Source: Branchipolynoe longqiensis (Eukaryota; Annelida; Polychaeta; Phyllodocida; Polynoidae). From it: DNA of 64,000 nucleotides. Below, piece by piece: positions 45,147 to 55,106 of this stretch. A program made the position numbers and the translations under genes. The notes under the pieces are model-generated. The model was not told the DNA's origin, made no database searches, and saw only the letters and a list, made by a program, of their open reading frames with translations. Within the stretch, counting starts at the first letter, position 1. Every line of letters starts with the position of its first letter. Location of the stretch: positions 39,812,590 to 39,876,589 of the forward strand of contig CM059199.1 in NCBI GenBank assembly GCA_030323885.1. The letters run 5' to 3'.

Positions 45147-45607
45147 CTGCTTTAATTTCTGTAGTAGTTCATACACATCAGCACACAGCAGTGTCTTACT
45201 GCCATTTCCATTACCCGACGCATACACAACCTCGTTCTGATGCCTAATTAGGTCGCGCATGAATAGTGTGAATTGCATTGCAGGATTGCAAATCTCAGGA
45301 GTGCAAGCTTTTATTTTTACTTCCAAATAAACCACAACTTATATCAAGTGCAATATATATGGCGTTAAATGGATGACTTTTTTCCAGAGTTCAAATGCAT
45401 AAAACTGTCGGGGCTTAAGCCATCTACTGACATCAACTATCACGCAGCCTGGTATGACTAATGATGGTGGAGTTTTAGAATAAAGCTGCATAGTCCGATG
45501 TAGCATCAAATTTCAAAACCAAAATAATTATCTACAATTGATTCTACATATCTAATTTAGATACTGGTGCACTTATTAAGCATTTGTTACCACATAGAAG
45601 GGAATTT

Positions 45608-45821
45608 GTCAGAGTTCAATATACCGTACATTGTTGGAAGGGAAGTTGAATGGCAGCAGAGGGAGAGGGAGACCAAGAACATCATGGTTTACAAATATTT
45701 TACAGTGGACAGGCTTGAATTATTCACAGTCTATCAGAACAGCACACCATCGGGACAAGTGGAGAACCATTGCACCCAACCCTCGACTAGAGGACGGAAC
45801 TATTGATTGATTGATTGATTG
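45608..45821 (+). pseudogene. LINE 3' end, 5'-truncated insertion
   Basis: Frame 45667-45810 encodes GRPRTSW, ILQWTGL, SIRTAHHRDKW and PRLEDGT before TGA, the usual C-terminus of a metazoan LINE polyprotein. A TTGA tail (45804-45821) follows. The 12-bp AGAAGGGAATTT is duplicated at 45596-45607 and 45822-45833. The frame is open over its whole length, so this insertion is young relative to its host MITE. Confidence 0.85.
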
Positions 45822-45979
45822 AGAAGGGAATTTACTGAGGCAATTTAGTAGAACCTGTTACTGGTAAAGCCTATGTTATTAGAGTTTTGGAGTGCTTGCC
45901 AAAACAAATTTTATATGTTAGTACTTCAAATATTGCAAAACTTAACCATTGAAAATAAAAATTAGTTCAAACTAAATTA

Positions 45980-46684
45980 AGCCCCAGTCACACCTACCCG
46001 GACGAGCCCCTCATTTTTAGCCGGACCACCCCCGGACCAGTTGCCCGGACTGTCCCAGACAGCCCCGGATAAAATCGCTAGTGTGGTCTCTTTTGGCCTC
46101 ACGGTCACACCTACCCAGCTGAGCCACAGACTAGCCCCGGACCAGAGGCCGGATCGCCGCGGACTGAGCCGGACCACCCCCCGGACTACCCAGTGTGTCC
46201 ACAGAGTAGTCCCGGACTTGAAGTGGACTTGCTCCTGCTATATATATATATACAAAAACAGGGCTCATCCTGGACTGATCCATGGTAAACCATGATATCC
46301 CTGGTGATCTGTGGCTAATCCGTGCTCATCCGGCTTGTCTGGGTCTTATCCGGGAGTTGTCCTTGCCTATGTCAGGGCTAGTCCGGGGCTGGTCCGGGTT
46401 AAACCGTGGCCTGGATGGTACACCAACCACCCCTGGAGCACCCGCGGACTACTCGCACCACCCCGGATTACCCCCTGATCATCCGAGATGATGCCGGTTC
46501 GAGCCCGGATTGCAAAATGCCCCTGACTGCCCCGGATGTTTTAAACATTTTAAAACATCCAGGGCAGACCCCGGATGAGGCCGGACCAGCCACGGATCAC
46601 CAATAATCACCAAGGATCACCAAGGACCAGCCACGGATGAGCCACAGATGTCCGGCCCCTGATCCGGGTAGGTGTGACTGGGAT
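45980..46684. mobile_element. word-iterated TIR element (CCGGACT/CCCCGGA)
   Basis: AGCCCCAGTCACACCTACCC at the left and GGGTAGGTGTGACTGGGAT at the right, with TTA(A) at both junctions. The inside iterates CCCCGGAC, AGCCCCGGA, GACCAGCC and CACGGATGA words. The uninterrupted family E copy supports the insertion site. Confidence 0.82.
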
Positions 46685-46769
46685 TTAAGGTAGATTCTAA
46701 CAATCAATTTAATATATAGATCTCATAAAAATATAACTATTCAACAACATTGGACTATGCAACTTTAAT

Positions 46770-47036
46770 TCTACCGGTGCGCATAGCAACCAATGGCGTG
46801 TCTTGTACACATCTGGATGTAACTATGCGCATGCGCATGCCTGGTGCCGCTAGTGTCTCCCGCCACGCATGACATTGCTCCGAGAGACTCTGCTAGTCGG
46901 TGTTAATAAAGTAATTATTGCATTTTCAGTATCAGACTGGTGCCGGTGTGTTGTGAAGGGGTGAGGGTGGATGGAGGTGGAGGTGGGGGTGATTCGTTGG
47001 TGCAGTCAGTATTCTTACTATGTTACTGGCAGCCGA
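46770..47036. other. GC-rich unassigned segment
   Basis: GCGCATGCGCATGCC and a G-rich run GGTGGAGGTGGGGG; TTAATAAAGTAATTATTGC could be an LTR polyadenylation signal, but no LTR boundaries were found. Confidence 0.35.
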
Positions 47037-48172
47037 AAGGCCCTGTCACACTACGGCATAACGATGTCAGCATAGGGAGAACTTGAAAACATCGAACTTC
47101 TCGGCGTAGTATGCAAATTTCGGCACAAGTTGAACGTGAATGCAGCGTAGTTGACGAGAACGTAATGTCGGTAAAGCGTAATGACAGCGTCGTTCAACGA
47201 GAGAGGACAATGTAATTACACTGACGGTACGTTATTAACGTCATTCGATCGCCAGAACTATGTTGCTTTATGTTACCTTACATTACTTACATTATGAAAC
47301 GTTGGCGAAATGCTGAACGTATGTCGGACGTATGTTCGTCTTACGTTCTCCTGACGTTCCCATTACGCCGCCTGGATGTTTCCAACGGCTTTAATGTGGG
47401 TCAACGTAGTGCAATGTAGTGCAATGTAGTGCAATGTAGTGCAACGTAGTGCAACGTAGTGCAACGTAGTGCAACGTAGTGCAACGTAGTGCAACGTAGT
47501 GCAACGTAGTGCAACGTAGTGCAACGTAGTGCAACGTAGTGCAACGTAGTGCAACGTAGTGCAACGTAGTGCAACGTAGTGCAACGTAGTGCAACGTAGT
47601 GCAACGTAGTGCAACGTAGTGCAACGTGGCAACGTAGTGCACGAGCGCAACGTAGCGCAACGTAGTGCAACGTAGTGCAACGTAGTGCAACGTAGTGCAA
47701 CGTAGTGCAACGTAGTGCAACGTAGTGCAACGTAGTGCAACGTAGTGCAACGTAGTGCAACGTAGTGCAACGTAGTGCAACGTAGTGCAACATAGTGCAA
47801 CGTAGTGCAACGTAGTGCAACGTAGTGCAACGTAGTGCAACGTAGTGCAACGTAGTGTAACATAGTGCAACATAGTGACAAGCATTTTAATAACGTCCAT
47901 CTAACATCATCGACGTTCGCTGAACGCATACAGAACATATGGCGAACGTACGCTGAACATAAACCTTTACATTGGAGTTACATCGGAAGTTTTGAACATG
48001 TTCAAAACCTTGACGCACGCCGACGTAACACAACGTAACGTGACGTATCTCGACGTCGGTCTAACGTCATTCTGACGTCATCATAACGTAACCCAACGTA
48101 CCTCAACGTAATGACCAAAAGTGACCTACGCCAGGCTTATGTTGGCTCTTACATCGGAGTGTGACAGGGGTA
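47037..48172. mobile_element. word-iterated TIR element (GCAACGTAGT array)
   Basis: GGCCCTGTCACACTACGGC at the left and CGGAGTGTGACAGGGGTA at the right; TAA follows the right end and GAA precedes the left. About 47400-47880 is a near-perfect 10-bp array of GCAACGTAGT (around 48 copies, a few changed). Outer arms are looser ACGT-rich versions. The long minus-strand ALRCTTLHYV frames exist only because a 10-bp repeat stays open in all three frames. Confidence 0.85.
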
Positions 48173-48332
48173 TAAGGTTGACGTTGGTTCTGAGGTTTGG
48201 GGCTAAGGTTGACCCAGTCATACAGTGTATGGGTAAAGTCATGGCTACGAACAAGTTGTCAAATGTTCTAATTTATTTGTAGAAATTATTGAGAAGGAAA
48301 ATAAATATAGCTAAATTTCAATAATGCATATA

Positions 48333-48496
48333 GAGTAAAACCTCCCTAACCGACCACCTCCACAAATCGACGACTCCCTTATGTCAGTTGCTTTATTTGG
48401 GTCCCAACAATACCATTGTAACCATATTCTAACTCCCTAAGCCGACCCCTCCCTAAAGTTGGTCCCAAAGTCGGTCGAGTTAGAGAGGTTTTACTG
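48333..48496. mobile_element. pogo/Tigger-like MITE, copy 4
   Basis: GAGTAAAACCTCCCTAACCG to GAGTTAGAGAGGTTTTACTG, next to TA. Confidence 0.78.
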
Positions 48497-48499
48497 TAT

Positions 48500-49200
48500 A
48501 TATATATTAATTGCAACTGAAATCAAAATGGGGTGAATAAATCAAGTAGAAACAGATCAATCCAATTGAAGATAATGCAGAGGAAATAATCAATGTGTAA
48601 TCAAGAATATCGCCAATAATAGGCAATGCTACAATTATAATTGATATCTTTTCCAGGGCTGAAGCTTTGTGAAATTTAAAAACTGGGTCGTTGAATGATA
48701 TGCCGTGTGGTAGTTTATGGGACTGAAACACTGGTGGTAAGCGAAAAGAAAAATCATGGGTGCACTATTAGTAATGTGGGGCAACATCACTATTCTATGA
48801 TATAGCAGCAGTATATATATGTTCATTCATTGTAGTAAGCCTTGCTTTATCCTAGATTATAGTTGCTTGATGATTTGATCGAACATAATATGATGGAGGG
48901 GGGGGGGGGATATGTGATCCAGCACAAAAGGAAAAAACAGAATGTATTCAATGAATAAAATAATAGTGATAGAAATAATAAATTCCCGCCATGTTGTTGG
49001 GCAGGGTTGGGGGTCCCGGAGAAGTGTGTGGCTGCAGGCAATAGGTGGTGGAACTAATGCAGCGGCGAGTGGGTAGGGGGCGCTGTGAATGGGTTCGAGG
49101 CATAGAGCAGCTCCTCACGCTGTGCTGCCCAACGTCGTGCGGCTCCGAGACAGCAGGAAGAAGAGAGACAAAGAGAAAGTAGAAAAGAGCCTTGTCAGAA
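48500..49200. other. stretch with no recognised gene
   Basis: A poly-G run at 48898-48909 and GC rise after 49040. No coding similarity. Confidence 0.4.
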
Positions 49201-49220
49201 ACCTCGTCTCGCTCCGGGTT

Positions 49221-49260
49221 AGCAAGATGGCGGAAACACGTGACCGGAAATTGGCGTGTC
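49221..49260 (+). promoter_or_regulatory. promoter-like motif cluster
   Basis: Within 28 bp: AAGATGGCGG (YY1 type), CACGTGAC (E box, USF/TFE3 type) and ACCGGAAAT (ETS/GABP type), in a CpG-containing stretch from 49040 to 49310. Such clusters mark metazoan housekeeping promoters. The ATG in AAGATGG has a good context but its frame closes after 12 codons. MITE termini elsewhere in the window carry similar words, so this may be a chance or element-derived match. Confidence 0.35.
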
Positions 49261-49459
49261 AGTGATCCGCTCGTGTCCGTTCTGTTGGTGGTGGGTTATG
49301 GGTTAGGCGTGACTAGGAGAGGATCGTGTGTGTGAGGGGGTGGGTGAGTGTATCATGGGGTGGGGGGCGGGGGGTGGGGGGGGGAGAAAGTGGGACTTGC
49401 ACAGCTGTGGATTGAAGGTAAAAGCGACAGAATGTGAGAGAGCTGGAAAATAGTTTGAA

Positions 49460-49605
49460 GTGATTTAAATTTAGGATTGCTAACCTTGCAGATAGTTGAC
49501 GTGCAAACATAGAGATTTAATTGTAAGCACTTCAAAACTCTAACACCATAGGCAGTAACAGGTTCTTTTAACTGATTCGTTATTCCCTTCGTTCTATACA
49601 GCATC
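49460..49605. mobile_element. TTAA MITE (family E), partial
   Basis: AAAACTCTAACACCATAGGC and AACAGGTTCTTTTAACTGAT match inner family E sequence. Confidence 0.45.
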
Positions 49606-49619
49606 AACAGCTCAAGAAG

Positions 49620-50537
49620 TGTTAGGAGGGTGGAAAGCCTTTCGCCATTTCAGACAAAGCAAAAGAGCTTAACATTACCATGGTGTTACTGATTGAGGTA
49701 TATTTTCCATTCAGAACAAGGCGTCTTCTCTGTAGTAGTAATGAATGGGCACAATGAATGCAATCCATTTTTGCAATTCCTCTACATGAACTGCAACAAA
49801 CATTCCAGTCTACATCAGCAGTTAATACCGAGGCAGGCTCCTAAAAACAGAGCACAACTACCAGGATGTAATGACATCTTGTCGATGTATTCTTTCGCAA
49901 ACAAAGCAATGGTGGCCTTTTTTTTTGGATAGTCCTTTCTGTTTATCTTTTTGAATGGCATGTTGCACCAACTAGATGTTAACAATAACAGGGCAGCCAT
50001 TGATTGAGTGGTCGTTTCTTTACGTCGTCAGCATAGGTCAGCATAGGTCATATTCAAGGCGAGATTTCTCTGTTTTGTATTTAACCATCGCTTTTACATA
50101 TAGGGTCAAAGATTACAATCAAACATCTATATTTTTAAAGCTCACAATCACATGTGTGGTCAAGGTAAATAAAATTCTAAATAAAGGTAAAGAGGTTTTA
50201 TTATTATTGATAAAATTGCTTTAATACACAACACTAGATGGTACAGACCAGCTGTCCTCAAAAGGGCTAAATTATTATTGTATTCTTGATTTATTTCAGG
50301 AAAAATGTCATGCATGCTGTTTAAAGTGTAAAACTGTTGGTGTAAGGCCATGAAATCTATAGAGTTTAATAACATGCGGGTTATTGGCAGTGGGGACTGT
50401 CTTCAGCACCCACTGTGATCAACACACATCTATATGTAGGATATAGTTTTCAGGGCAACTTAATTTTGTTTGATTTTTGTTTTATTTCGTAATCCCTCCG
50501 ATGACAAGACACATGCTCGGTCAGGTATATTTAGGCC

Positions 50538-50540
<3 letters not shown>
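49620..50540. other. stretch with no recognised gene
   Basis: GTCAGCATAG is duplicated at 50028-50047. No other structure; a TA microsatellite follows at 50541-50575. Confidence 0.4.
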
Positions 50541-50581
<41 letters not shown>

Positions 50582-50647
50582 TTGAAATCAAAGCATTAAT
50601 TGTTATCATCTAAGCATATCAAAGCAAATTACAGAAGAGAAATACAT

Positions 50648-50838
50648 GGACGGGTACCGACTTGTGACGGTGCACACTCATGGTGAGTTTATAGTGCTGC
50701 CCCACTGGGAGACCAGGCCACCAGCACCATGACCTGATATCCCACTCAGTTACAGTATCCCGACACTGAGCTAACCAGTCCATGCCCTATCCTATTAATG
50801 CAGAGAGACAAACTAGGAAGCAACAAGTATCAATTTTG
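50648..50838 (-). mobile_element. SINE-A, body
   Basis: GGACGGGTACCGACTTGTGA to GGAAGCAACAAGTATCAATT; a different tRNA-like head remnant (GCGCTGTACCGAATCGGC) follows to 50875. Confidence 0.72.
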
Positions 50839-50931
50839 GGAGGCCTGCGCTGTACCGAATCGGCTACTGCGCCCAGTGTTCAAATAAGTACCATTCACCC
50901 ACAAAAAAACAGAAAGGAAAAACAACATGCG

Positions 50932-50993
50932 ATTGGATTGGTCTTGAAAACCAGAGGTCGTGAGTTCAATCCTCACTAGGGGCTACTATATTG
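50932..50993 (+). pseudogene. tRNA-Thr-like 3' fragment
   Basis: TTGGTCTTGAAAACCAGAGG followed by T arm GTGAGTTCAATCCTCAC and GGGGC. The backbone matches tRNA-Thr but the anticodon position is TGA; the acceptor 5' side and D arm are missing. Confidence 0.6.
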
Positions 50994-51040
50994 CACGTTT
51001 CGTTTCGAGGTGGGTGTGTCTAGTGAGTCATAAAAAGCAG

Positions 51041-52093
51041 GGGCGCATGGAAAATACAACGGGCCCAGTGCGACGGAAGTAAATAGACTCATGAATATTC
51101 ATTTTGACCTATATATATATATGATGGATCGACCTTGACCTTGCTAGATCACGTCGTCTGACCCGGCTGGATCAGTACAAACTTGTCAGAATTTCACTTG
51201 AAAAGGTTAATTTACATGTTGTAAACTAGGCTAATATTTAGTCAAGTTTGTAAATATAATGCGTATTTACTTGTACATGTATTGTGCTGCAGAGAGTACA
51301 TGTCATGAGGATACGATTTAAGGCAAAAGGAGAGCTGAAGGGAGTAGATACCATATCATTGGCCGTCTGAGCCCCAGAAATACCACTTACTCTTCCCAGG
51401 TGCGGGGGGGGGGGGGGGGGGGGGGCGACACCCTAATAAGGGCAGCTGTCACTCAACCCAGCTGCAGGTGGTGCCCATAATGTATGCAGAGAGGCTGGGT
51501 GTGCTTGCCCATTGGCCCTGTAGTAACAGGTAGTTGCAGACATGAAAAATGTCCCCCTCCTCCACTTGCACCCTTACTGGCGCATAGAGAGAACATCTCA
51601 CCAAACATTACCTGTCTCTTATATAGGAAAATCTCGTCATAATCTCGGGCACTATGTATTAACATATTTTTCACATAGTCTCATATGCCACACAGTGAAT
51701 GGGGCACCCACTGCTTTTCTGTTACATAACCTTGGTCCCCACTCCGTCACCCGAGAATAATAATGCTCTCTGCCAATATATAATTCCGAACTGAAAATCT
51801 GTATATTTTTACAATTGGGATAGCCTCACTTGACCTGTTGTAAATACAACAGGAGAGCCATATTCGATTAATACGATCCGGGCGACTCGGGTCAGCCGAG
51901 TTTCTAGAATTTCAAATGGAACACCGCGAGTGGAATTGACAAAAATATGTGTCTTGTGCCTCTTCGCTGGGGGTGGCTTACGAGCGATGACGCCCATGGA
52001 GTGTGTTTATACGTCATATATAGGTCAAAATGAATATTCATATGAGTATATTGACTTCCGCCGCACTGGACCCGTTGCATTTTTCATGCGCCC
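51041..52093. mobile_element. foldback element with 8-bp target duplication
   Basis: GGGCGCATGGAAAATACAAC at the left and GTTGCATTTTTCATGCGCCC at the right continue inward as inverted repeats of about 80 bp (CAGTGCGACGGAAGT, AATATTCATTTTGACCTA). AAAAGCAG occurs at 51033-51040 and 52095-52102, one base beyond the right end. The 1 kb interior has a poly-G run (51406-51425) and no recognised protein. An 8-bp duplication fits hAT, P or Merlin groups. Confidence 0.75.
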
Positions 52094-52233
52094 GAAAAGC
52101 AGTGTGCCCTCCGATGTCTGCACTCGGCGTCTAGGTTTACGATTGATGCATATGTAGCAGTTCTGACTATCATTTCAAGTACTCTGACTGCTGGATCCGA
52201 CGCCATTGACACGAAGCATGCAGAGCTGACAGA

Positions 52234-52295
52234 CGGGATATAGCTCAGTGGCAGAGCATTCGACTGTTGATCGAGAGGTCACCAGTTCAACTCCT
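52234..52295 (+). pseudogene. tRNA-like sequence (Cys backbone, GTT anticodon), 5' part
   Basis: GATATAGCTCAGTGGCAGAG is the tRNA-Cys D-arm region; the anticodon stem TTCGA/TCGAG encloses CTGTTGA, reading GTT (Asn) where Cys has GCA. The T arm begins CACCAGTTCAACTCC and is cut by the solo LTR at 52296. The 3' acceptor side appears at 53652-53666 (CAGTTGTCCCC), where six of seven acceptor pairs can form. Confidence 0.65.
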
Positions 52296-53651
52296 AGTAA
52301 AATATTCCGATTTACGGCATCGGGGGGGGGATGCAAATGTTCTATTACTAAAGAGGTTTATGTGACCAAGCCCATGTATGTATATATATATATATATATA
52401 TATGTAGGTGCTGGTTGTGCCTGAGTGGGATGTAAATAGACGTAGTGGTGATGGCAGGGCTGGGTGTAAGGGCACTCAGGGCATACCCCCTACCTCCTCC
52501 TCCTCTGTGCACATATATATGCATGACGCGGTGTTAGCGAGCCAAAACGGGTTTTGGCCGGGATTTCCAGTTTAGCAGCGAAAAGTTACATGCAAGAGTC
52601 AGTGATAGGGCTAACACCAGGAGTATAAACGAGGGTACGCTAACCCTGTTCCATAGCAGGTTTACAGGCGGTGTTAGGTATCGATTAGGCCCAAATCTAT
52701 TCAATGCTATCATATTTAACAGAATTACATATGCATATGGTGAAATTTCAGGAAATTAACCCTAACTTCGAAGCGATATTAATGCCGCAGCTACTTCGGC
52801 GGCGATATTATCGTCGAATCGATGAATGCAAACAAAACAAATCGCCGCCGCCACCAAATTGGCGGTGATATATTAGAGCCAAATTTATTCAATGCTATCA
52901 TATTTAACAGAATTACATACTCAATAAGTGAAATTTCAGGAAATTAACACTAAATTCCAAGCGATATTAACACCGCCGCCGAATTTTGGTCAAATTAAAC
53001 CAATAATAGAACCGATATTAATGCCAACGCCGGTTCGGCGGCGATATTGTCAAGTAGTGGTGCTCGCCGGCAACAGGCTCACCTGTAACAAGGCTGCTGG
53101 TTCCCGGCCGCCGAATCGGCGACGATATTGTGAAATAGCGGTGCTCGCTGGCAACAGGCTCAGAGGGATTTCCCAAATCTATAAATAAATTCACGTTTAG
53201 CTATAATGAAAATGCTACACGCCCCTACATACTGCATGACCAGATTCCCCACCTCGGTGATAACTAAACGGTGTCAGGCTGTAACACCAAACGCTGCTAA
53301 AACCACATCATGCATACGGACCCAGCTGGGTAGGATCACCACACTCAGGGTCAAGGTTGGTGGTGGCCATGGGGCCACACAGCTTGGTGGTGGTGGTGGG
53401 CAGACCACGGGTAGCCATGGGGACCAGGAATGCTGGATCCCTATTGGTAGGCCCAAGAATGCTTGTTTCCCATTGGGGGAAAGGGGTGGGGGTTATACTC
53501 TACAATGAACTCATGTAACCATAAAAATAATAAACCAGATGGCTTGACTCTCTCTCTTCCTTTACACTTTATACTCTTCCTTTGTCTTTGTCTGTATTGA
53601 TTTCACTATAGCCTGCCTACACAACCACATATTCGAGCCCTAGCCTTTACA
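52296..53651 (+). mobile_element. solo LTR, family L, copy 3, interrupted
   Basis: The left part (GTAAAATATTCCG...GGGATGTAAATAGACG..., to 52507) and right part (GGATCACCACACTCAGGG...CCTACACAACCACA...TTTACA) join in the order of copies 1 and 2. Flanks TCCT/TCCA are a degraded 4-bp duplication. AATAAA lies on plus at about 53530. Confidence 0.78.
52508..53324. mobile_element. large palindromic MITE, family P, copy 3, rearranged
   Basis: Right end CATGCATACGGACC; inside, CAATGCTATCATATTTAACA occurs at 52705 and again at 52891, and GGTGCTCGCCGGCAACAGGC-type sequence is duplicated at 53057 and 53143. The palindrome arms are partly lost. Confidence 0.7.
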
Positions 53652-53666
53652 TCCAGTTGTCCCCTG
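53652..53666 (+). pseudogene. tRNA-like sequence, 3' acceptor part
   Basis: TCCAGTTGTCCCCTG continues the T arm and acceptor stem of the Cys-like sequence at 52234, displaced by the LTR insertion. Confidence 0.5.
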
Positions 53667-53819
53667 TTTTGACATAGCGATCCTCCTCCTCCTCCTCACC
53701 TTGACTGCTTGAACTCAAGTTTAATGAACGGTGAATCGAGCACTCGATCGGGTACGCTTTCTTTGCATTTGCCGCGTTCACCCACTGGCGAAAATGTCTC
53801 ATTTGAAGATTTTTCTTAT

Positions 53820-54229
53820 AGTTGAAAAGACAGGCAGGAAAATTCATTCTGTTTTTGATTGATCTGTTCTATCTGAAAAAGTGATCCTGTAAGTGATATT
53901 CCTCTGAATTTCACAAATATCCCATTTTCTGTTCGGGAAGAAGTATCACTTGAATTCATATGCCACTGTGCTGGCATAAATTCGGTTTCTCTTTTCTACC
54001 TGAAATAACTTTCCCATGCCAGGAAAACTCATTCGGTTTTTTATTTATCTGTTCCATTTGAAATAGTAGTTCTGTACATGATATTCTTCTCAATGTTATA
54101 GACATAAAATGTCCTGTGAGGGAAGAGTTATCACTCAAGTAGCTTAATTTAATGCCCCTGCCCTGTTTAAATATCGAACATGGAACAGGACTTTAATTGA
54201 AAATATCACACACAAAATTGTAATACATG
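53820..54229 (+). repeat. flank unit of the tRNA-Met array
   Basis: Shares TTCTGTTTTTGATT, CTGTGAGGGAAGAGTTATCA, CAAGTAGCTTAATTTAATG and CATGGAACAGGAC with the units at 59.7-61.5 kb and with the 31.6-kb Met gene. Confidence 0.75.
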
Positions 54230-54303
54230 TTGATCGTAGTGCAGTAGGCAGCGCGTCAGTCTCATAATCTGAAGGTTGTGAGTTCAATCCTCAGCCAGGG
54301 GCA
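54230..54303 (+). pseudogene. tRNA-Met (CAT) copy, acceptor damaged
   Basis: Body from TAGTGCAGTAGGCAGCGCG, loop CTCATAA and T arm GTGAGTTCAATCCTCAG are good, but the 5' acceptor reads TGATCG and does not pair with GGGGC. Confidence 0.7.
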
Positions 54304-54458
54304 GGAGAAGGCATTCTAGTTCAGCAGTGGCTACGCATACAAACCTATGGCATTGTCGCTGCGCATGCGCCTTATTTCCGTGTGTATCTTTAGTGGATAC
54401 GCATACGCGAGCCTACTACAAGGATGGGGTGAATCTAGTTAGATTAACAAATATATTA

Positions 54459-54650
54459 CAGCAAAACCTCTCTAAATCGACCGACCATGGGATCGACTTT
54501 AAATGGTCCATTTAAGGAGGTGGTCGAATTAGGGAGTTTTTTTTATCATCACAATGGTATTTTATGGGCGATCTTTTGGGACCAAAATAAAGCGATCGAT
54601 AGAGGGGAGTGGTCGATCTGTGGAGGTAGTCGGTTAGAGCGGTTTCACTG
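54459..54650. mobile_element. pogo/Tigger-like MITE, copy 5
   Basis: CAGCAAAACCTCTCTAAATC to CGGTTAGAGCGGTTTCACTG. Orientation of the inner GGGACC/GGTCC parts is reversed against copy 1. Confidence 0.75.
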
Positions 54651-54666
54651 TATTAAAAAAAAGCAA

Positions 54667-55045
54667 TTATTTATTGTCCACTTGTTTTATTAGGTGTGGT
54701 TGTCGGGTACATCGTTTTGGAGAAAGGTCATCATCGTGCTCATCTGTGCCTAGGGGGCGAAGGGGGGGTTCGGAAAAGGGTCCGAGGAGGGTACCTCGTG
54801 CCGCCTCCATGCTGACATAGCTCCGTCTCCAATTTTGGTGGGCGGCGTCTTCGCGATGGTTGGCGGTCGATGGGACTGGCGGGCTCTCAGCGGTGTAATC
54901 GGCCGGCCAGCCGTATTCGAGGAAATCGACTAGTTGATCGTCGTGGTAATCCACCAGCAGTTCCCTCCAGCGCTGGATGTTGAGATCCGAAGGGATGGGG
55001 ACCCAGACGACCATGTCGTTCGATAACCCGGTCCTCTGAACCTTG

Positions 55046-55050
<5 letters not shown>
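54667..55050 (-). pseudogene. DIRS-like retroelement, N-terminal part of RT polyprotein
   Basis: Minus-strand frame with SDLNIQRWRELLVDYHDDQ, LVDFLEYGWPADYTAE, NHREDA, a Y..ME.A motif and LLGPFSEPPLRPL. This segment (WR..L..Y.D..LV.FL.YGWP..YTA, NH..A, LGPF..PP) precedes RT motif 1 in DIRS-type retroelements. A frameshift follows PLRPL: an MTFLQNDVPDN-like string is in another frame. The remaining RT is absent downstream. Lies 3' (on minus) of the ORF1-like duplication at 57.1-59.6 kb, so both probably come from one element. Confidence 0.72.
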
Positions 55051-55076
<26 letters not shown>

Positions 55077-55106
55077 TATATACGTCGTTCCTGCAGACCC
55101 GGTGTA

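Larger units (their letters stand above)
45480..46768. mobile_element. TTAA MITE (family E) with two nested insertions
   Basis: Ends AAAGCTGCATAGTCCGATG and GGACTATGCAACT-TTAA. The element is continuous once a LINE end (45608-45821) and a TIR element (45980-46684) are removed; both breakpoints fall within sequence collinear with 39410-39764. Confidence 0.78.

Noticed and set aside
46890..46960. AATAAA-bearing segment resembling an LTR R-U5 region
   Set aside because: No TG...CA borders, target duplication or second copy could be found.
47363..47938. Overlapping minus-strand frames of 150-191 codons rich in ALRCTTLHYV
   Set aside because: They come from a 10-bp GCAACGTAGT array that contains no stop in any minus frame; not a protein.
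52303..52309. TATTCCG able to pair with the acceptor of the tRNA-like sequence at 52234
   Set aside because: The same bases belong to the family L LTR end in the other two copies, so the pairing is coincidental.
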